Below are positions 1 to 5,878 of a stretch of 6,906 nt of DNA, in pieces. The position numbers and the translations under genes were made by a program. The notes beneath the pieces are model-generated. The model had not been told where the DNA came from and did not search any database. It saw only the letters and a list, made by a program, of their open reading frames with translations. Within the stretch, counting starts at the first letter, position 1. Every line of letters starts with the position of its first letter. The stretch is from Hyphomicrobiales bacterium (GTDB lineage Bacteria; Pseudomonadota; Alphaproteobacteria; Rhizobiales; Beijerinckiaceae), in NCBI GenBank assembly GCA_028290125.1, contig JAQGKM010000254.1, forward strand, positions 1 to 6,906, given 5' to 3'.

Positions 1-581
1 CGGCGGTTCAGTTCCTGGAACACGGCGTCGAAGGCCGGATCGCCGAGCCACTTGCCGTCATAGCTCGTGAACAGCGCGACCCCATCGGCTTTCAGCGTGT
101 CGAGACCATATTCGATCTCCTTCATCGAACCGTCCGTATCGGGCAGCGGAATGGCGACGAACTGGCCGAAGCGCCCGGCATGCGATGTGGCGAGCTTGGC
201 GCCGTAATCATTCGTGTATCGCGACATGCGGCGCGCACGCGCGACATCGCCGAACCAGATGCCTGGCGTCGTCACCGAGAGGATGGTCACGTCCACCCCG
301 GCGCGATCCATATCCTCGAGATGTTTGGCGGGCGACCAGTTCAGCGAAGGCGGCAAGAGCAGGCCGGTGCCGCTGAGATCCTGGATGTAGTCCGGCGGCG
401 TCAGATGCGCGTGCACGTCAATGATCCGGCGCGGTGCTTGCGCCTTCACGATCGATGGCGTGGCCAGAACGGACGCCGCCGCCGTGGCGGCGAACCCCTT
501 GAGGAAGCCGCGCCGGTCCGAGCAGCATGCGCAACCTGGCGCGACCGCGACGTCGCCGCTGGCGTGAAACAATCGTGTCAT
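1..581 (-). CDS. Tat-exported amidohydrolase (Amidohydrolase_2/ACMSD-like), 3' end outside window
   Basis: Metal-dependent amidohydrolase of the ACMSD/6-methylsalicylate-decarboxylase type, predicted to act in the periplasm. Only the first 193 codons are present; the frame is open to the left edge. The ATG at 581 follows a GGGGAGGGG Shine-Dalgarno. Residues 22-28 (DRRGFLK) form a near-consensus twin-arginine motif, followed by an Ala-rich hydrophobic stretch and a probable signal-peptidase site after AQA (47-49). The mature part opens with IIDVHAH (53-59), whose H57 and H59 are the HxH metal ligands of the family. TPGIWFGD (105-112) and a LPDTD segment match the plus-strand enzyme at 4916-5878: 53 of 115 residues are identical without gaps. 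A Cys cluster (C17, C19, C20) precedes the Tat motif. It lies 25 bp after the preceding amidohydrolase gene and is probably the last visible gene of the leftward operon. The remaining metal ligands lie outside the window. The reaction (decarboxylation or hydrolysis) and substrate are unknown. Confidence 0.9.
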   Translation of the reverse strand, partial: MTRLFHASGDVAVAPGCACCSDRRGFLKGFAATAAASVLATPSIVKAQAPRRIIDVHAHLTPPDYIQDLSGTGLLLPPSLNWSPAKHLEDMDRAGVDVTILSVTTPGIWFGDVARARRMSRYTNDYGAKLATSHAGRFGQFVAIPLPDTDGSMKEIEYGLDTLKADGVALFTSYDGKWLGDPAFDAVFQELNR

Positions 582-606
582 CCACCCCTCCCCAATGGTT
601 TTTTGT

Positions 607-1584
607 TTAGATAGACAGGCCGAGAAACCTTGCCGCATTGGCGCCGAGAATGTCCGCCTTGACGCTCTCGGACAAGACTTTCGAACTCATCACAAACTCG
701 ACCGGATGCATTTCGCCGAACGGAAAATCCGAGCCGAGCATGATCTGCGACGGATCGATCTTGGTCGTCAGATATTCGAGCACATCGATGTTGAAGACCA
801 CGGTTTCGAACCAGAAGCGTTTCAGATAGGTCGAGAAATCATGGCTCAGCTGCGGATTCGACCCGCGCCGGAACATCCAGTCGAAACGGCCCGCATAATA
901 GGGAATGAACCCGCCGCCGTGCGCGAAAGCGATCTTGAGGTTCGGGCATTCGTCGAGCACGCCGTCGTAGACGAGCGAGGTCTGCGCATAGGCTTCCTCA
1001 AGCGGCTGGCCGAGAGAGATCAGCAGGCTGTGCCGACGCAGCCGCTTGTCGGGACTGCCGGCGGGGTGCACGAACACCGGGCACTGCAGTTCCTCCGCCC
1101 TCTTCCAGAACGGACGCAGCGCCGCATCGCCAAGCTCCTGCTCGCGCACGCGCGAGGCGACAATGACGCCCTTGAGCTTGAGATCGAGAATGGCGCGATC
1201 AAGTTCCTGTACGGCGAGAGCCGGATCCTGCAACGGGATCGAACCTATGCCGACGATACGGCCCCTTCCCATCTCGACCAGTTCCGCCATGGCGTCATTG
1301 TTCAGCCGCTCAAGCCGCAGGCCTTCATCGGGATCGCAATCATAGGTGCATTGATGCAGGATGTTGGGGCTGACGACCTGGATGTCGACGCCCATCTGGT
1401 CCATTTCCGCGAGGCGCAAGGACAGGTTCGTCATCTTGTCGATCTGCTGCTGCGGATAGGCGCGCACCGATCCGTCGCCTTGCGCACGCAACTGACCCAG
1501 GATCGAGCGGCCGTAAGTGGCGTCGAAAACGGCCTGCGTCATGGAATGGGCGTGGAAGTCGATGATGACTGGCTTCTTGTTCAT
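607..1584 (-). CDS. ACMSD-family amidohydrolase (decarboxylase/hydrolase), cytoplasmic
   Basis: A 325-residue Amidohydrolase_2 (PF04909) protein with a complete ligand set: H11 and H13 (DFHAH), H173 (VFVHP), H222 (AFAHGGG) and D286 (LGSDFPFGE). These order and spacings match 2-amino-3-carboxymuconate-6-semialdehyde decarboxylase and related nonoxidative decarboxylases, which use a divalent metal to decarboxylate aromatic or muconic acids. There is no signal peptide, so it is cytoplasmic. I chose ATG 1584 because MNKKPVIIDFHAH matches the usual family N-terminus and a GGGAAAG sits 10 nt upstream. An in-frame ATG at 1653 would add 23 basic residues and overlap the upstream binding-protein gene by 31 bp. 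It lies 38 bp after that gene and 25 bp before the Tat-exported amidohydrolase. It is less like the other two amidohydrolases, which share the TPG(I/V)WFGD block this one lacks, so it may catalyse a different step. Substrate is not predictable; a hydrolase or hydratase role (as in 4-oxalomesaconate hydratase) is also possible. Confidence 0.9.
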   Translation of the reverse strand: MNKKPVIIDFHAHSMTQAVFDATYGRSILGQLRAQGDGSVRAYPQQQIDKMTNLSLRLAEMDQMGVDIQVVSPNILHQCTYDCDPDEGLRLERLNNDAMAELVEMGRGRIVGIGSIPLQDPALAVQELDRAILDLKLKGVIVASRVREQELGDAALRPFWKRAEELQCPVFVHPAGSPDKRLRRHSLLISLGQPLEEAYAQTSLVYDGVLDECPNLKIAFAHGGGFIPYYAGRFDWMFRRGSNPQLSHDFSTYLKRFWFETVVFNIDVLEYLTTKIDPSQIMLGSDFPFGEMHPVEFVMSSKVLSESVKADILGANAARFLGLSI

Positions 1585-1622
1585 GCGCGTCCAGCTTTCC
1601 CGATGATGTTCTCGTGCGCCGA

Positions 1623-2657
1623 TCAGGGCGCCGCGCCGCTTGGCCGCCCCCATGCGGCGCGCACTTTCTCGGCGACCGGTTCCGGCGCGTTGAGGATGGA
1701 GTTCACAAGATCAGTGAGCGGCTGCCAGTCCATATAGCGGATGTCCAGCGCGGCGGTCTGCGACTCCGCGAGGAAGTTGGGGTCGTTCATCGTCGCCCGG
1801 AACGCTTCGCGCAGGGCAGCGAGACGATCCGCCGGCACGTCCGGCGGCGCGAAGAAGGGCCGCCCGAGACCCGCCGTGTTCGACAGCAGCATCAACACCT
1901 CGCGCTGCTCCGGCGTCTTCGCCAGTTCATGCATCAGTGGAACGTCAGGCAGCGCATCTTCCCGCTTGAGTCCGGTCTGGAAAAGGACATTGACGCGCTT
2001 GTCGCGCAGCCAGTCGGGATGCTCGGCGACGACCGCCGTGTAGCTGAATCCGGCGCGCGCATTCACCTCGCCGCGCTCCATCGCGAGGTCGGCCTCGCCG
2101 CTCGTTCCATAGCCAGCGACGATCTTGAACTTGGCGCCGAGCAGCGTGTTCATGACATTGGCGTAGAGATAGCCGTTCGAACTGGCGCCCGTCGCGCCGG
2201 CGATCAGCTCCTTCTGCGTCGCCTGCTCGAAAGTCGTGACGCCGGACGTGCTCCACGTCATCGTGAGCAGATTGCTCAACCCCGCCGAGCCCAGCCAGTT
2301 GAACTTGCCGACGTCGAAACGGATCGACGGGCCGGTGACGATCTGCTCCAGCGGGATCCCGCTGTTGATCGTCGCCAGATAGGTCCCGTCGCGCGGCGCC
2401 TGGGCGAACATGTATTGGGTGGCGCGGATATGGCCGCCGCCCGGCATGTTCCGCACCACGATCGAGGGCGCGCCGGGCAGGTAATTGGGCATGTGTCGCG
2501 AGAGCAGCCGCGCCGTGGTGTCGAACACCGTGCCGGAGCCGGTGCTGACGATGATGTTGAGCGTCTTGCCGGTGTAAAAATCCTTCACGCTTTCCGCCGC
2601 CGAGGCTGCGGAGACCGTCAGAACGCCGGCGATGGCGACAAGGGCCCCTCGTGTCAT
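1623..2657 (-). CDS. TctC/Bug-type periplasmic solute-binding protein
   Basis: A 344-residue extracytoplasmic binding protein of the tripartite tricarboxylate transporter (TctC/Bug) family, which typically binds organic carboxylates for a TctA/TctB permease. Residues 1-20 are a Sec signal peptide with probable cleavage after ASA (18-20). Family features follow: FYTGKTLNIIV (27-37), a ligand-loop region with conserved D46, NMPGGG (70-75), APRDGT (87-92), KFNW (118-121) and LAMERGEV (191-198). The start ATG at 2657 has a GGAGAGG Shine-Dalgarno upstream. It lies 25 bp after the monooxygenase gene and 38 bp before the amidohydrolase gene, so cotranscription is likely. It resembles the binding protein at 5872-6885 nearly position for position through residue ~120. 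It lacks the canonical proline-rich VPF-AGG start of typical Bug proteins, having a diverged loop (STGSGTVFD) instead. No TctA or TctB gene is in view; it may serve a distant permease or act as a sensor, as some Bug proteins do. Ligand unknown. Confidence 0.92.
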   Translation of the reverse strand: MTRGALVAIAGVLTVSAASAAESVKDFYTGKTLNIIVSTGSGTVFDTTARLLSRHMPNYLPGAPSIVVRNMPGGGHIRATQYMFAQAPRDGTYLATINSGIPLEQIVTGPSIRFDVGKFNWLGSAGLSNLLTMTWSTSGVTTFEQATQKELIAGATGASSNGYLYANVMNTLLGAKFKIVAGYGTSGEADLAMERGEVNARAGFSYTAVVAEHPDWLRDKRVNVLFQTGLKREDALPDVPLMHELAKTPEQREVLMLLSNTAGLGRPFFAPPDVPADRLAALREAFRATMNDPNFLAESQTAALDIRYMDWQPLTDLVNSILNAPEPVAEKVRAAWGRPSGAAP

Positions 2658-2682
2658 GGCGCGGATCCTCTCCCGCTGGAGT

Positions 2683-3888
2683 TCAGATGCGCGGGTCGAG
2701 CGCGTTGTGGCCCAGGCGAACGGCGCCGTAGTTCAGCGTCTGCAGATCCCAGACGAGCGCAATGTGCTGCGCCACTGCATGCACGTCGCGCCAGGCGCGC
2801 TGCAGCGGATGCGTTCTTTCGAGTCCGCGCCCGCCCGTGAGCGGCAGCAGACGCTCGACCGCCTGCACGGAAAGCTTCGCGGCATAGCCGGCATTCAGCC
2901 GGTATTTGACGCGCTGCTCGTAATCGGGCGTTTCGCGACGATGGGCGCCATCCAGGATCTTCTGCCGGTCGACCGCCAAGACGGCGCGCGCTGCTTCGAT
3001 CTCGGCGGTCGCTTCGGCGACGCGCATCTGCACGCTCTGCTGTTGCGACAATTGCACCTGCGCGACCGAGCGACGGTCGACCAGCTCTTCGAGAACGATA
3101 TCGAGCGCGGCCTGCGCGCCGCCCACCGCCGGCCCGACAAGGCTGTGCGCGAAAGGCGCGAACAGCGGCATGTTGAAAAGGTCGCTGTCGGCATGATGCT
3201 TGCCGCCCGGCGACACTGCGTCCCGCGTCGGAACGAGCTCCAGCAGGCGATGCTCGGGAATGAACGTCTCCTTGACCAGCACGTCGTTGCTGCCGGTGCC
3301 GGCAAGACCGATCGTGTTCCAGGTCTCCTCGACGTCATATTGGTCACGCGTGATCAACGCGAAAAAGGGTCTTGGCGGCCCGTCCGGACGCGGCTCGGTG
3401 ACGAGCAGAATGCAGGCCTGGCAGTGCAGCACGTTCGACGAAAAGCGCCAGCGACCGCTGACATGGAAGCCGCCTTCGACACGCTGCATCTTGGCGGCGA
3501 CAGGCAGGAACGAGCTGGCGATCGCCGCGTCGGGATCCGCGCCCCACACCTCTTCCTGACATTGCGCCGGAAACATGCCGAGGATCCAGGAATGGCAGGC
3601 CGTCACCGAAAACGCCCAGGCGCTAGAAACGCAACCGCGCGCGATCTCCATGGCGATCAGCGTATGCGCGCCGTAATCGAGCTCGTGTCCGCCGAAAGCC
3701 TTGGGCTGCAACGCCTTGTAGAAGCCGGCGTCGCGGAACTGCTGCTCGGTAGCGTCCGGAATACGTCGCAGATCCTCGGTTTCCTGCGCACGCGCCCGTA
3801 GGGCCGGAATCATGTCACGCGCGCGGGTGACGAGCTTGCGCTCGGTGCTTTGCCGCGTCGCGGCAAGATCGCTGTCGCGCATCGCCAT
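2683..3888 (-). CDS. Acyl-CoA dehydrogenase-fold flavin-dependent monooxygenase (HsaA/HpaH-like oxygenase component)
   Basis: A 401-residue protein of the class D flavoprotein monooxygenases, which have the acyl-CoA dehydrogenase fold but use reduced flavin and O2 to hydroxylate aromatic or other substrates. An N-terminal helical domain (about 1-115, with F-DAGFYKAL-P--FGG at 51-67) is followed by a beta domain (about 120-215, with FHVSGRWRFSSN at 141-152 and GLAGTGSNDV at 194-203). The C-terminal helical domain (about 240-385) ends with PLQRAWRDVHAVAQH (361-375), typical of HsaA, HpaH and DszC-like enzymes (PF08028). I chose ATG 3888 because AGGGGA lies 9 nt upstream. An in-frame ATG at 3930 lacks a ribosome site and lies almost on the predicted transcription start, and one at 3882 is also possible. 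Such oxygenases need a separate flavin reductase, and none is in the window. It is the only redox enzyme here, so it plausibly hydroxylates the compound later processed by the amidohydrolases. A simple acyl-CoA dehydrogenase is the less likely alternative. Confidence 0.87.
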   Translation of the reverse strand: MAMRDSDLAATRQSTERKLVTRARDMIPALRARAQETEDLRRIPDATEQQFRDAGFYKALQPKAFGGHELDYGAHTLIAMEIARGCVSSAWAFSVTACHSWILGMFPAQCQEEVWGADPDAAIASSFLPVAAKMQRVEGGFHVSGRWRFSSNVLHCQACILLVTEPRPDGPPRPFFALITRDQYDVEETWNTIGLAGTGSNDVLVKETFIPEHRLLELVPTRDAVSPGGKHHADSDLFNMPLFAPFAHSLVGPAVGGAQAALDIVLEELVDRRSVAQVQLSQQQSVQMRVAEATAEIEAARAVLAVDRQKILDGAHRRETPDYEQRVKYRLNAGYAAKLSVQAVERLLPLTGGRGLERTHPLQRAWRDVHAVAQHIALVWDLQTLNYGAVRLGHNALDPRI

Positions 3889-3903
3889 GGCTGCGTTTCC
3901 CCT
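3889..3903 (-). promoter_or_regulatory. Ribosome-binding site deciding the monooxygenase start
   Basis: On the minus strand AGGGGA (3903-3898) lies 9 nt before ATG 3888. The upstream in-frame ATG at 3930 is preceded by CATCCGACAAG, with no purine-rich site. This favours the 401-residue form over the 415-residue form. Confidence 0.6.
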
Positions 3904-3941
3904 GTCCGTATCGCGGGCATCTTCGCCCATCTTGTCGGATG

Positions 3942-3970
3942 AGGTTAGCGCGCGCCCATTCGTCTTTCAA
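3942..3970 (-). promoter_or_regulatory. Candidate sigma70-type promoter for the monooxygenase operon
   Basis: On the minus strand TTGAAA (3970-3965, five of six matches to the -35 consensus) is followed after 17 nt by TAACCT (3947-3942, matching the T, A and final T of the -10 box). Transcription would start near 3935, giving a leader of about 47 nt to ATG 3888. It would let the structural genes be expressed separately from tetR, although read-through from tetR remains possible. Prediction by eye only. Confidence 0.4.
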
Positions 3971-3976
3971 CAGGTT

Positions 3977-3992
3977 TCAAACATCTGTTTGA
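3977..3992. promoter_or_regulatory. 16-bp inverted repeat at the tetR stop codon, upstream of the candidate operon promoter
   Basis: TCAAAC-atct-GTTTGA is a perfect 6-bp inverted repeat with a 4-nt centre. It includes the tetR stop codon and lies 6 bp upstream of the candidate -35 box at 3970-3965. Next to it, GTTTCAAAC (3974-3982) is a second short overlapping palindrome. It could be a regulator site for the monooxygenase operon or a weak hairpin. It is AT-rich and has no following T-run on the minus strand, so it is not a convincing intrinsic terminator. Confidence 0.35.
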
Positions 3993-4738
3993 TTGTTCAC
4001 AGCGACCCGCGGCTTGGGCTCTACGGCTCGCTTGCGCGCCGCAGGCGGGAGGCCGAGCGCATCGACGAAGGCCCGCGCAAGGTGCGGAATCATCCCGGCC
4101 ACCCGCGGCCGTGAATAGCTTCGCCACGAGAGCGAGCGCCAGAGCACGCGTTCGCTGGCGACGAAACCCAGCAGCAGGCTCGCGAGGGCGTGCACGCGCA
4201 CGGCATGCTCCAGGGAAGACCTCTCGATGCCTCGCGCCTTGGCGACCAGGGCGCCGAGAGCCTCATAGAGGCGCGCGTAAAAACCGTTGTAAATACGAGG
4301 AAAGACGCCGGTCGGCAGCGCAAGCTCCAGCGCGATGATCGGGAGGCGGCGTTGCACGCCCGTGTCGCCCAGAACATGAATCGCCCAGTCCGAGACGAAC
4401 TTCTCTGCAGCGGACCGAAGGTGCGCATCGTCGCGGGCGGCGCCAACCGCCGCGCTCAATGCGTCGAGCGAGGGACCGATCAGATCCGAAATATCCCGCA
4501 CCAGCGACTCGACGATCGCGTGGTAGAGGCCCTCCTTGCCGCCGAAATGATAGTTGATGGCGCTGACATTCACGGCGGCGGCGTCCGTGATGTCCCGCAC
4601 CGTCACGGCGCGATAGCCGAGGCGCCCGAACAGCTCGGTCGCCGTCTGCTGGATATGGGCGCGCGTCGCATTGCCGCCGTCTGTCGACTTGCGGCCCGAC
4701 GACCCATGCGCGCTCGCGGCCTTGCCTGCCTTCCCCAT
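3977..4738 (-). CDS. TetR-family transcriptional regulator
   Basis: A 253-residue TetR-type regulator, likely a ligand-responsive repressor of the surrounding catabolic genes. A basic, Gly/Ser-rich extension of about 24 residues precedes the DNA-binding domain. The TetR_N core runs from about residue 25 to 73: IQQTATELFGRLGYRAVTVR, then the helix-turn-helix DITDAAAVNVSAINYHFGGKEGLY split across residues 49-72, with the diagnostic YHFGGKEGLY ending. The C-terminal ligand domain (about 90-235) is helical and resembles the CerR/DUF1956-type regulators in general pattern, an assignment of low certainty. ATG 4738 has AGGA 9 nt upstream (4751-4748). The gene is divergent from the amidohydrolase at 4916 and is followed after 88 bp by the monooxygenase gene, the usual arrangement for a local regulator controlling both arms. 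A palindrome within its predicted promoter suggests autoregulation. The effector is unknown; an aromatic acid or its CoA-free product would fit the context. Confidence 0.93.
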   Translation of the reverse strand: MGKAGKAASAHGSSGRKSTDGGNATRAHIQQTATELFGRLGYRAVTVRDITDAAAVNVSAINYHFGGKEGLYHAIVESLVRDISDLIGPSLDALSAAVGAARDDAHLRSAAEKFVSDWAIHVLGDTGVQRRLPIIALELALPTGVFPRIYNGFYARLYEALGALVAKARGIERSSLEHAVRVHALASLLLGFVASERVLWRSLSWRSYSRPRVAGMIPHLARAFVDALGLPPAARKRAVEPKPRVAVNNQTDV

Positions 4739-4781
4739 ACATTTTCATCCTGTTGCAAGCTCAAGCTGGCACCGTGCTTTT

Positions 4782-4811
4782 TCCATAAGCCGGCGTGTCG
4801 GCTTCTGTCTA
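4782..4811 (-). promoter_or_regulatory. Candidate tetR promoter
   Basis: On the minus strand TAGACA (4811-4806, five of six matches to TTGACA) is followed after 18 nt by TATGGA (4787-4782, three of six matches to TATAAT). Transcription would begin near 4775, leaving a leader of about 37 nt to the tetR ATG. The 18-bp palindrome at 4787-4804 lies in the spacer, so a bound dimer would block RNA polymerase. By eye, not scored. Confidence 0.4.
4787..4804. promoter_or_regulatory. Candidate TetR operator: 18-bp palindrome
   Basis: AAGCCG-gcgtgt-CGGCTT has perfect 6-bp arms and a further C/G match inside the centre. It lies in the divergent intergenic region and coincides with the spacer of the candidate tetR promoter. 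A third arm-like copy, CCGGCT, occurs at 4813-4818 and pairs with AGCCGG (4788-4793). Size, symmetry and position are those expected of a TetR-family operator; binding is inferred. Confidence 0.5.
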
Positions 4812-4827
4812 TCCGGCTCGCATGCTC

Positions 4828-4857
4828 TTGCACGCGTTCCTGCCCGGCCCCTATGAT
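4828..4857 (+). promoter_or_regulatory. Candidate promoter for the plus-strand amidohydrolase-tctC operon
   Basis: TTGCAC (4828-4833) is followed after 18 nt by TATGAT (4852-4857), a five-of-six match to the -10 consensus. The -35 box is weak, sharing only TTG with consensus, which is compatible with a regulated promoter. Transcription would begin near 4864 and give a leader of roughly 50 nt containing the ribosome site and a hairpin. No closer match was seen between 4805 and 4880. Confidence 0.4.
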
Positions 4858-4879
4858 CTCGACATAAATAAGCAAGTCC

Positions 4880-4918
4880 AGGGAGGACGGCCCCGAAGGG
4901 TCGCGCAAATCGAACGTG
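4880..4918 (+). promoter_or_regulatory. Unusual translation start: strong SD, hairpin, then GTG
   Basis: The strong Shine-Dalgarno AGGGAGGA (4880-4887) is about 28 nt from the GTG at 4916, too far for normal use. Between them CGGCCC-CGAA-GGGTCG (4888-4903) can form a 6-bp stem (one G-U pair) with a 4-nt loop. Folding would cut the effective distance to about 12 nt. A weaker site, GAAGGG (4895-4900), lies inside the hairpin 15 nt from GTG. No ATG, GTG or TTG in frame exists between the stop at 4865 and 4916, so the GTG start is forced unless initiation is further downstream. Confidence 0.45.
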
Positions 4919-5878
4919 ATCGAACCGTTTCGCATCGACATTCATCATCATTTTTTGCCGCCTGAGCACATGCGGCGTGAAGCGGATCGCGTGAAGCAGG
5001 CGCACGCCATGCCGCGCGAGCGTCTGCTCTCCTGGACGCCGCAACGGGCGCTGGACGCGATGGATGCGAACGGCATCCGCATCGCCATCGCCTCGATCTC
5101 CACGCCCGGCGTGTGGTTCGGCGACGGCAGCGAAGCGCCTGCGCTCGCGCGCGCATGGAATGACTACGCGGCGCAACAGGTCATCCTGCGGCCAGACCGT
5201 TTCGGCTTCTTTGCGACGCTGCCCCTGCCCGACACCGACGCCACGCTGCGCGAGACGACCCGCGCGCTCGACGAACTCGGGGCAGACGGCCTCGCCCTGT
5301 TCACCAACTACGATGGCAAATACCTCGGCGACGAAAGTTTCGTCGAAACGCTCGCCGAATTCGACCGCCGTCGCGCGCTGATCTATGTGCACCCGACCGT
5401 GCCCGCCTACGGCCGCACGATCCCGGACCTGCTCCCGCAAGTCATCGAATTCGCTTTCGAGACGACCCGCGCCGTGGTGAGCCTGCTCGTCTCCGGCCGG
5501 ATGGCGCAATTTCCAAACATCCGTTGGGTTTTCTCGCATTCGGGCGGCTGCATTCCCATGCTCGCAGGGCGGCTCGAACATATGCTCGAGCGTCCGCCCT
5601 TCGCCGAAAAGGTCCCGGGCGGCGCGCGCCAGTCTTTGCGGCAGATGCATTTCGATGTCGCCGGCGCGGGCTCGCCCGGCGCCATGAAGGCGCTCCGCCA
5701 TCTCATGCCTGTCGAGCAGATCCTCTATGGATCGGACGCGCCGTTCGTCCCCGCAGAGCGAGGGCTGTCGGAACTGTCCGAGACGGCGTTCACGGATGCG
5801 GAACGCGACATGATCGAACGCAAGAACGCCGAGCGGCTCATTCCGCGACTGGCGACAAAGGGAGCTAGCGCATGTTGA
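4916..5878 (+). CDS. ACMSD-family amidohydrolase (6-methylsalicylate decarboxylase-like), cytoplasmic
   Basis: A 320-residue Amidohydrolase_2 protein with all expected metal-site residues: H10 and H12 (DIHHHF), H159 (YVHP), H208 (FSHSGG) and D274 (YGSDAPF). The family contains metal-dependent nonoxidative decarboxylases and hydrolases of aromatic and muconic acids. The STPGVWFGD block at 62-70 and PLPDTD at 103-108 place it with the Tat-exported enzyme at the left edge, not with the amidohydrolase at 607-1584. Unlike its exported paralogue it starts only a few residues before the first histidine pair and has no signal sequence, so the two probably perform related chemistry on opposite sides of the inner membrane. 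It starts with GTG behind an odd leader (see 4880-4918). Its last seven bases overlap the start of the following tctC-like gene. It is first in the rightward operon and divergent from tetR, so it is probably TetR-controlled. The precise substrate and reaction are unknown. Confidence 0.92.
   Translation: MIEPFRIDIHHHFLPPEHMRREADRVKQAHAMPRERLLSWTPQRALDAMDANGIRIAIASISTPGVWFGDGSEAPALARAWNDYAAQQVILRPDRFGFFATLPLPDTDATLRETTRALDELGADGLALFTNYDGKYLGDESFVETLAEFDRRRALIYVHPTVPAYGRTIPDLLPQVIEFAFETTRAVVSLLVSGRMAQFPNIRWVFSHSGGCIPMLAGRLEHMLERPPFAEKVPGGARQSLRQMHFDVAGAGSPGAMKALRHLMPVEQILYGSDAPFVPAERGLSELSETAFTDAERDMIERKNAERLIPRLATKGASAC

Noticed and set aside
1585..1653. Upstream in-frame ATG at 1653 for the amidohydrolase ending at 607.
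   Set aside because: It would overlap the binding-protein gene and add a 23-residue basic stretch that looks like antisense-style filler; ATG 1584 fits the family N-terminus.
595..3801. Long plus-strand open frames opposite the leftward operon (595-1737, 1614-2840, 2632-3801; 380-408 codons).
   Set aside because: They lie antisense to genes with clear families and complete motifs. Their translations are Arg-, His- and Asp-rich and low in recognisable domains, as expected of GC-rich antisense frames.
3977..3992. Reading the TCAAAC/GTTTGA repeat as an intrinsic terminator of tetR.
   Set aside because: The stem is short and AT-rich and lacks a U-tract on the transcribed side.
4756..4767. Tandem CAAGCT CAAGCT direct repeat in the tetR leader.
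   Set aside because: Only two 6-bp copies, with no relation to the palindrome; too short to distinguish from chance.
4910..4925. TCGAAC repeated 10 bp apart across the GTG start codon.
   Set aside because: It spans the start of the coding sequence and is short; probably coincidental, with no inverted symmetry suggesting a dimer site.
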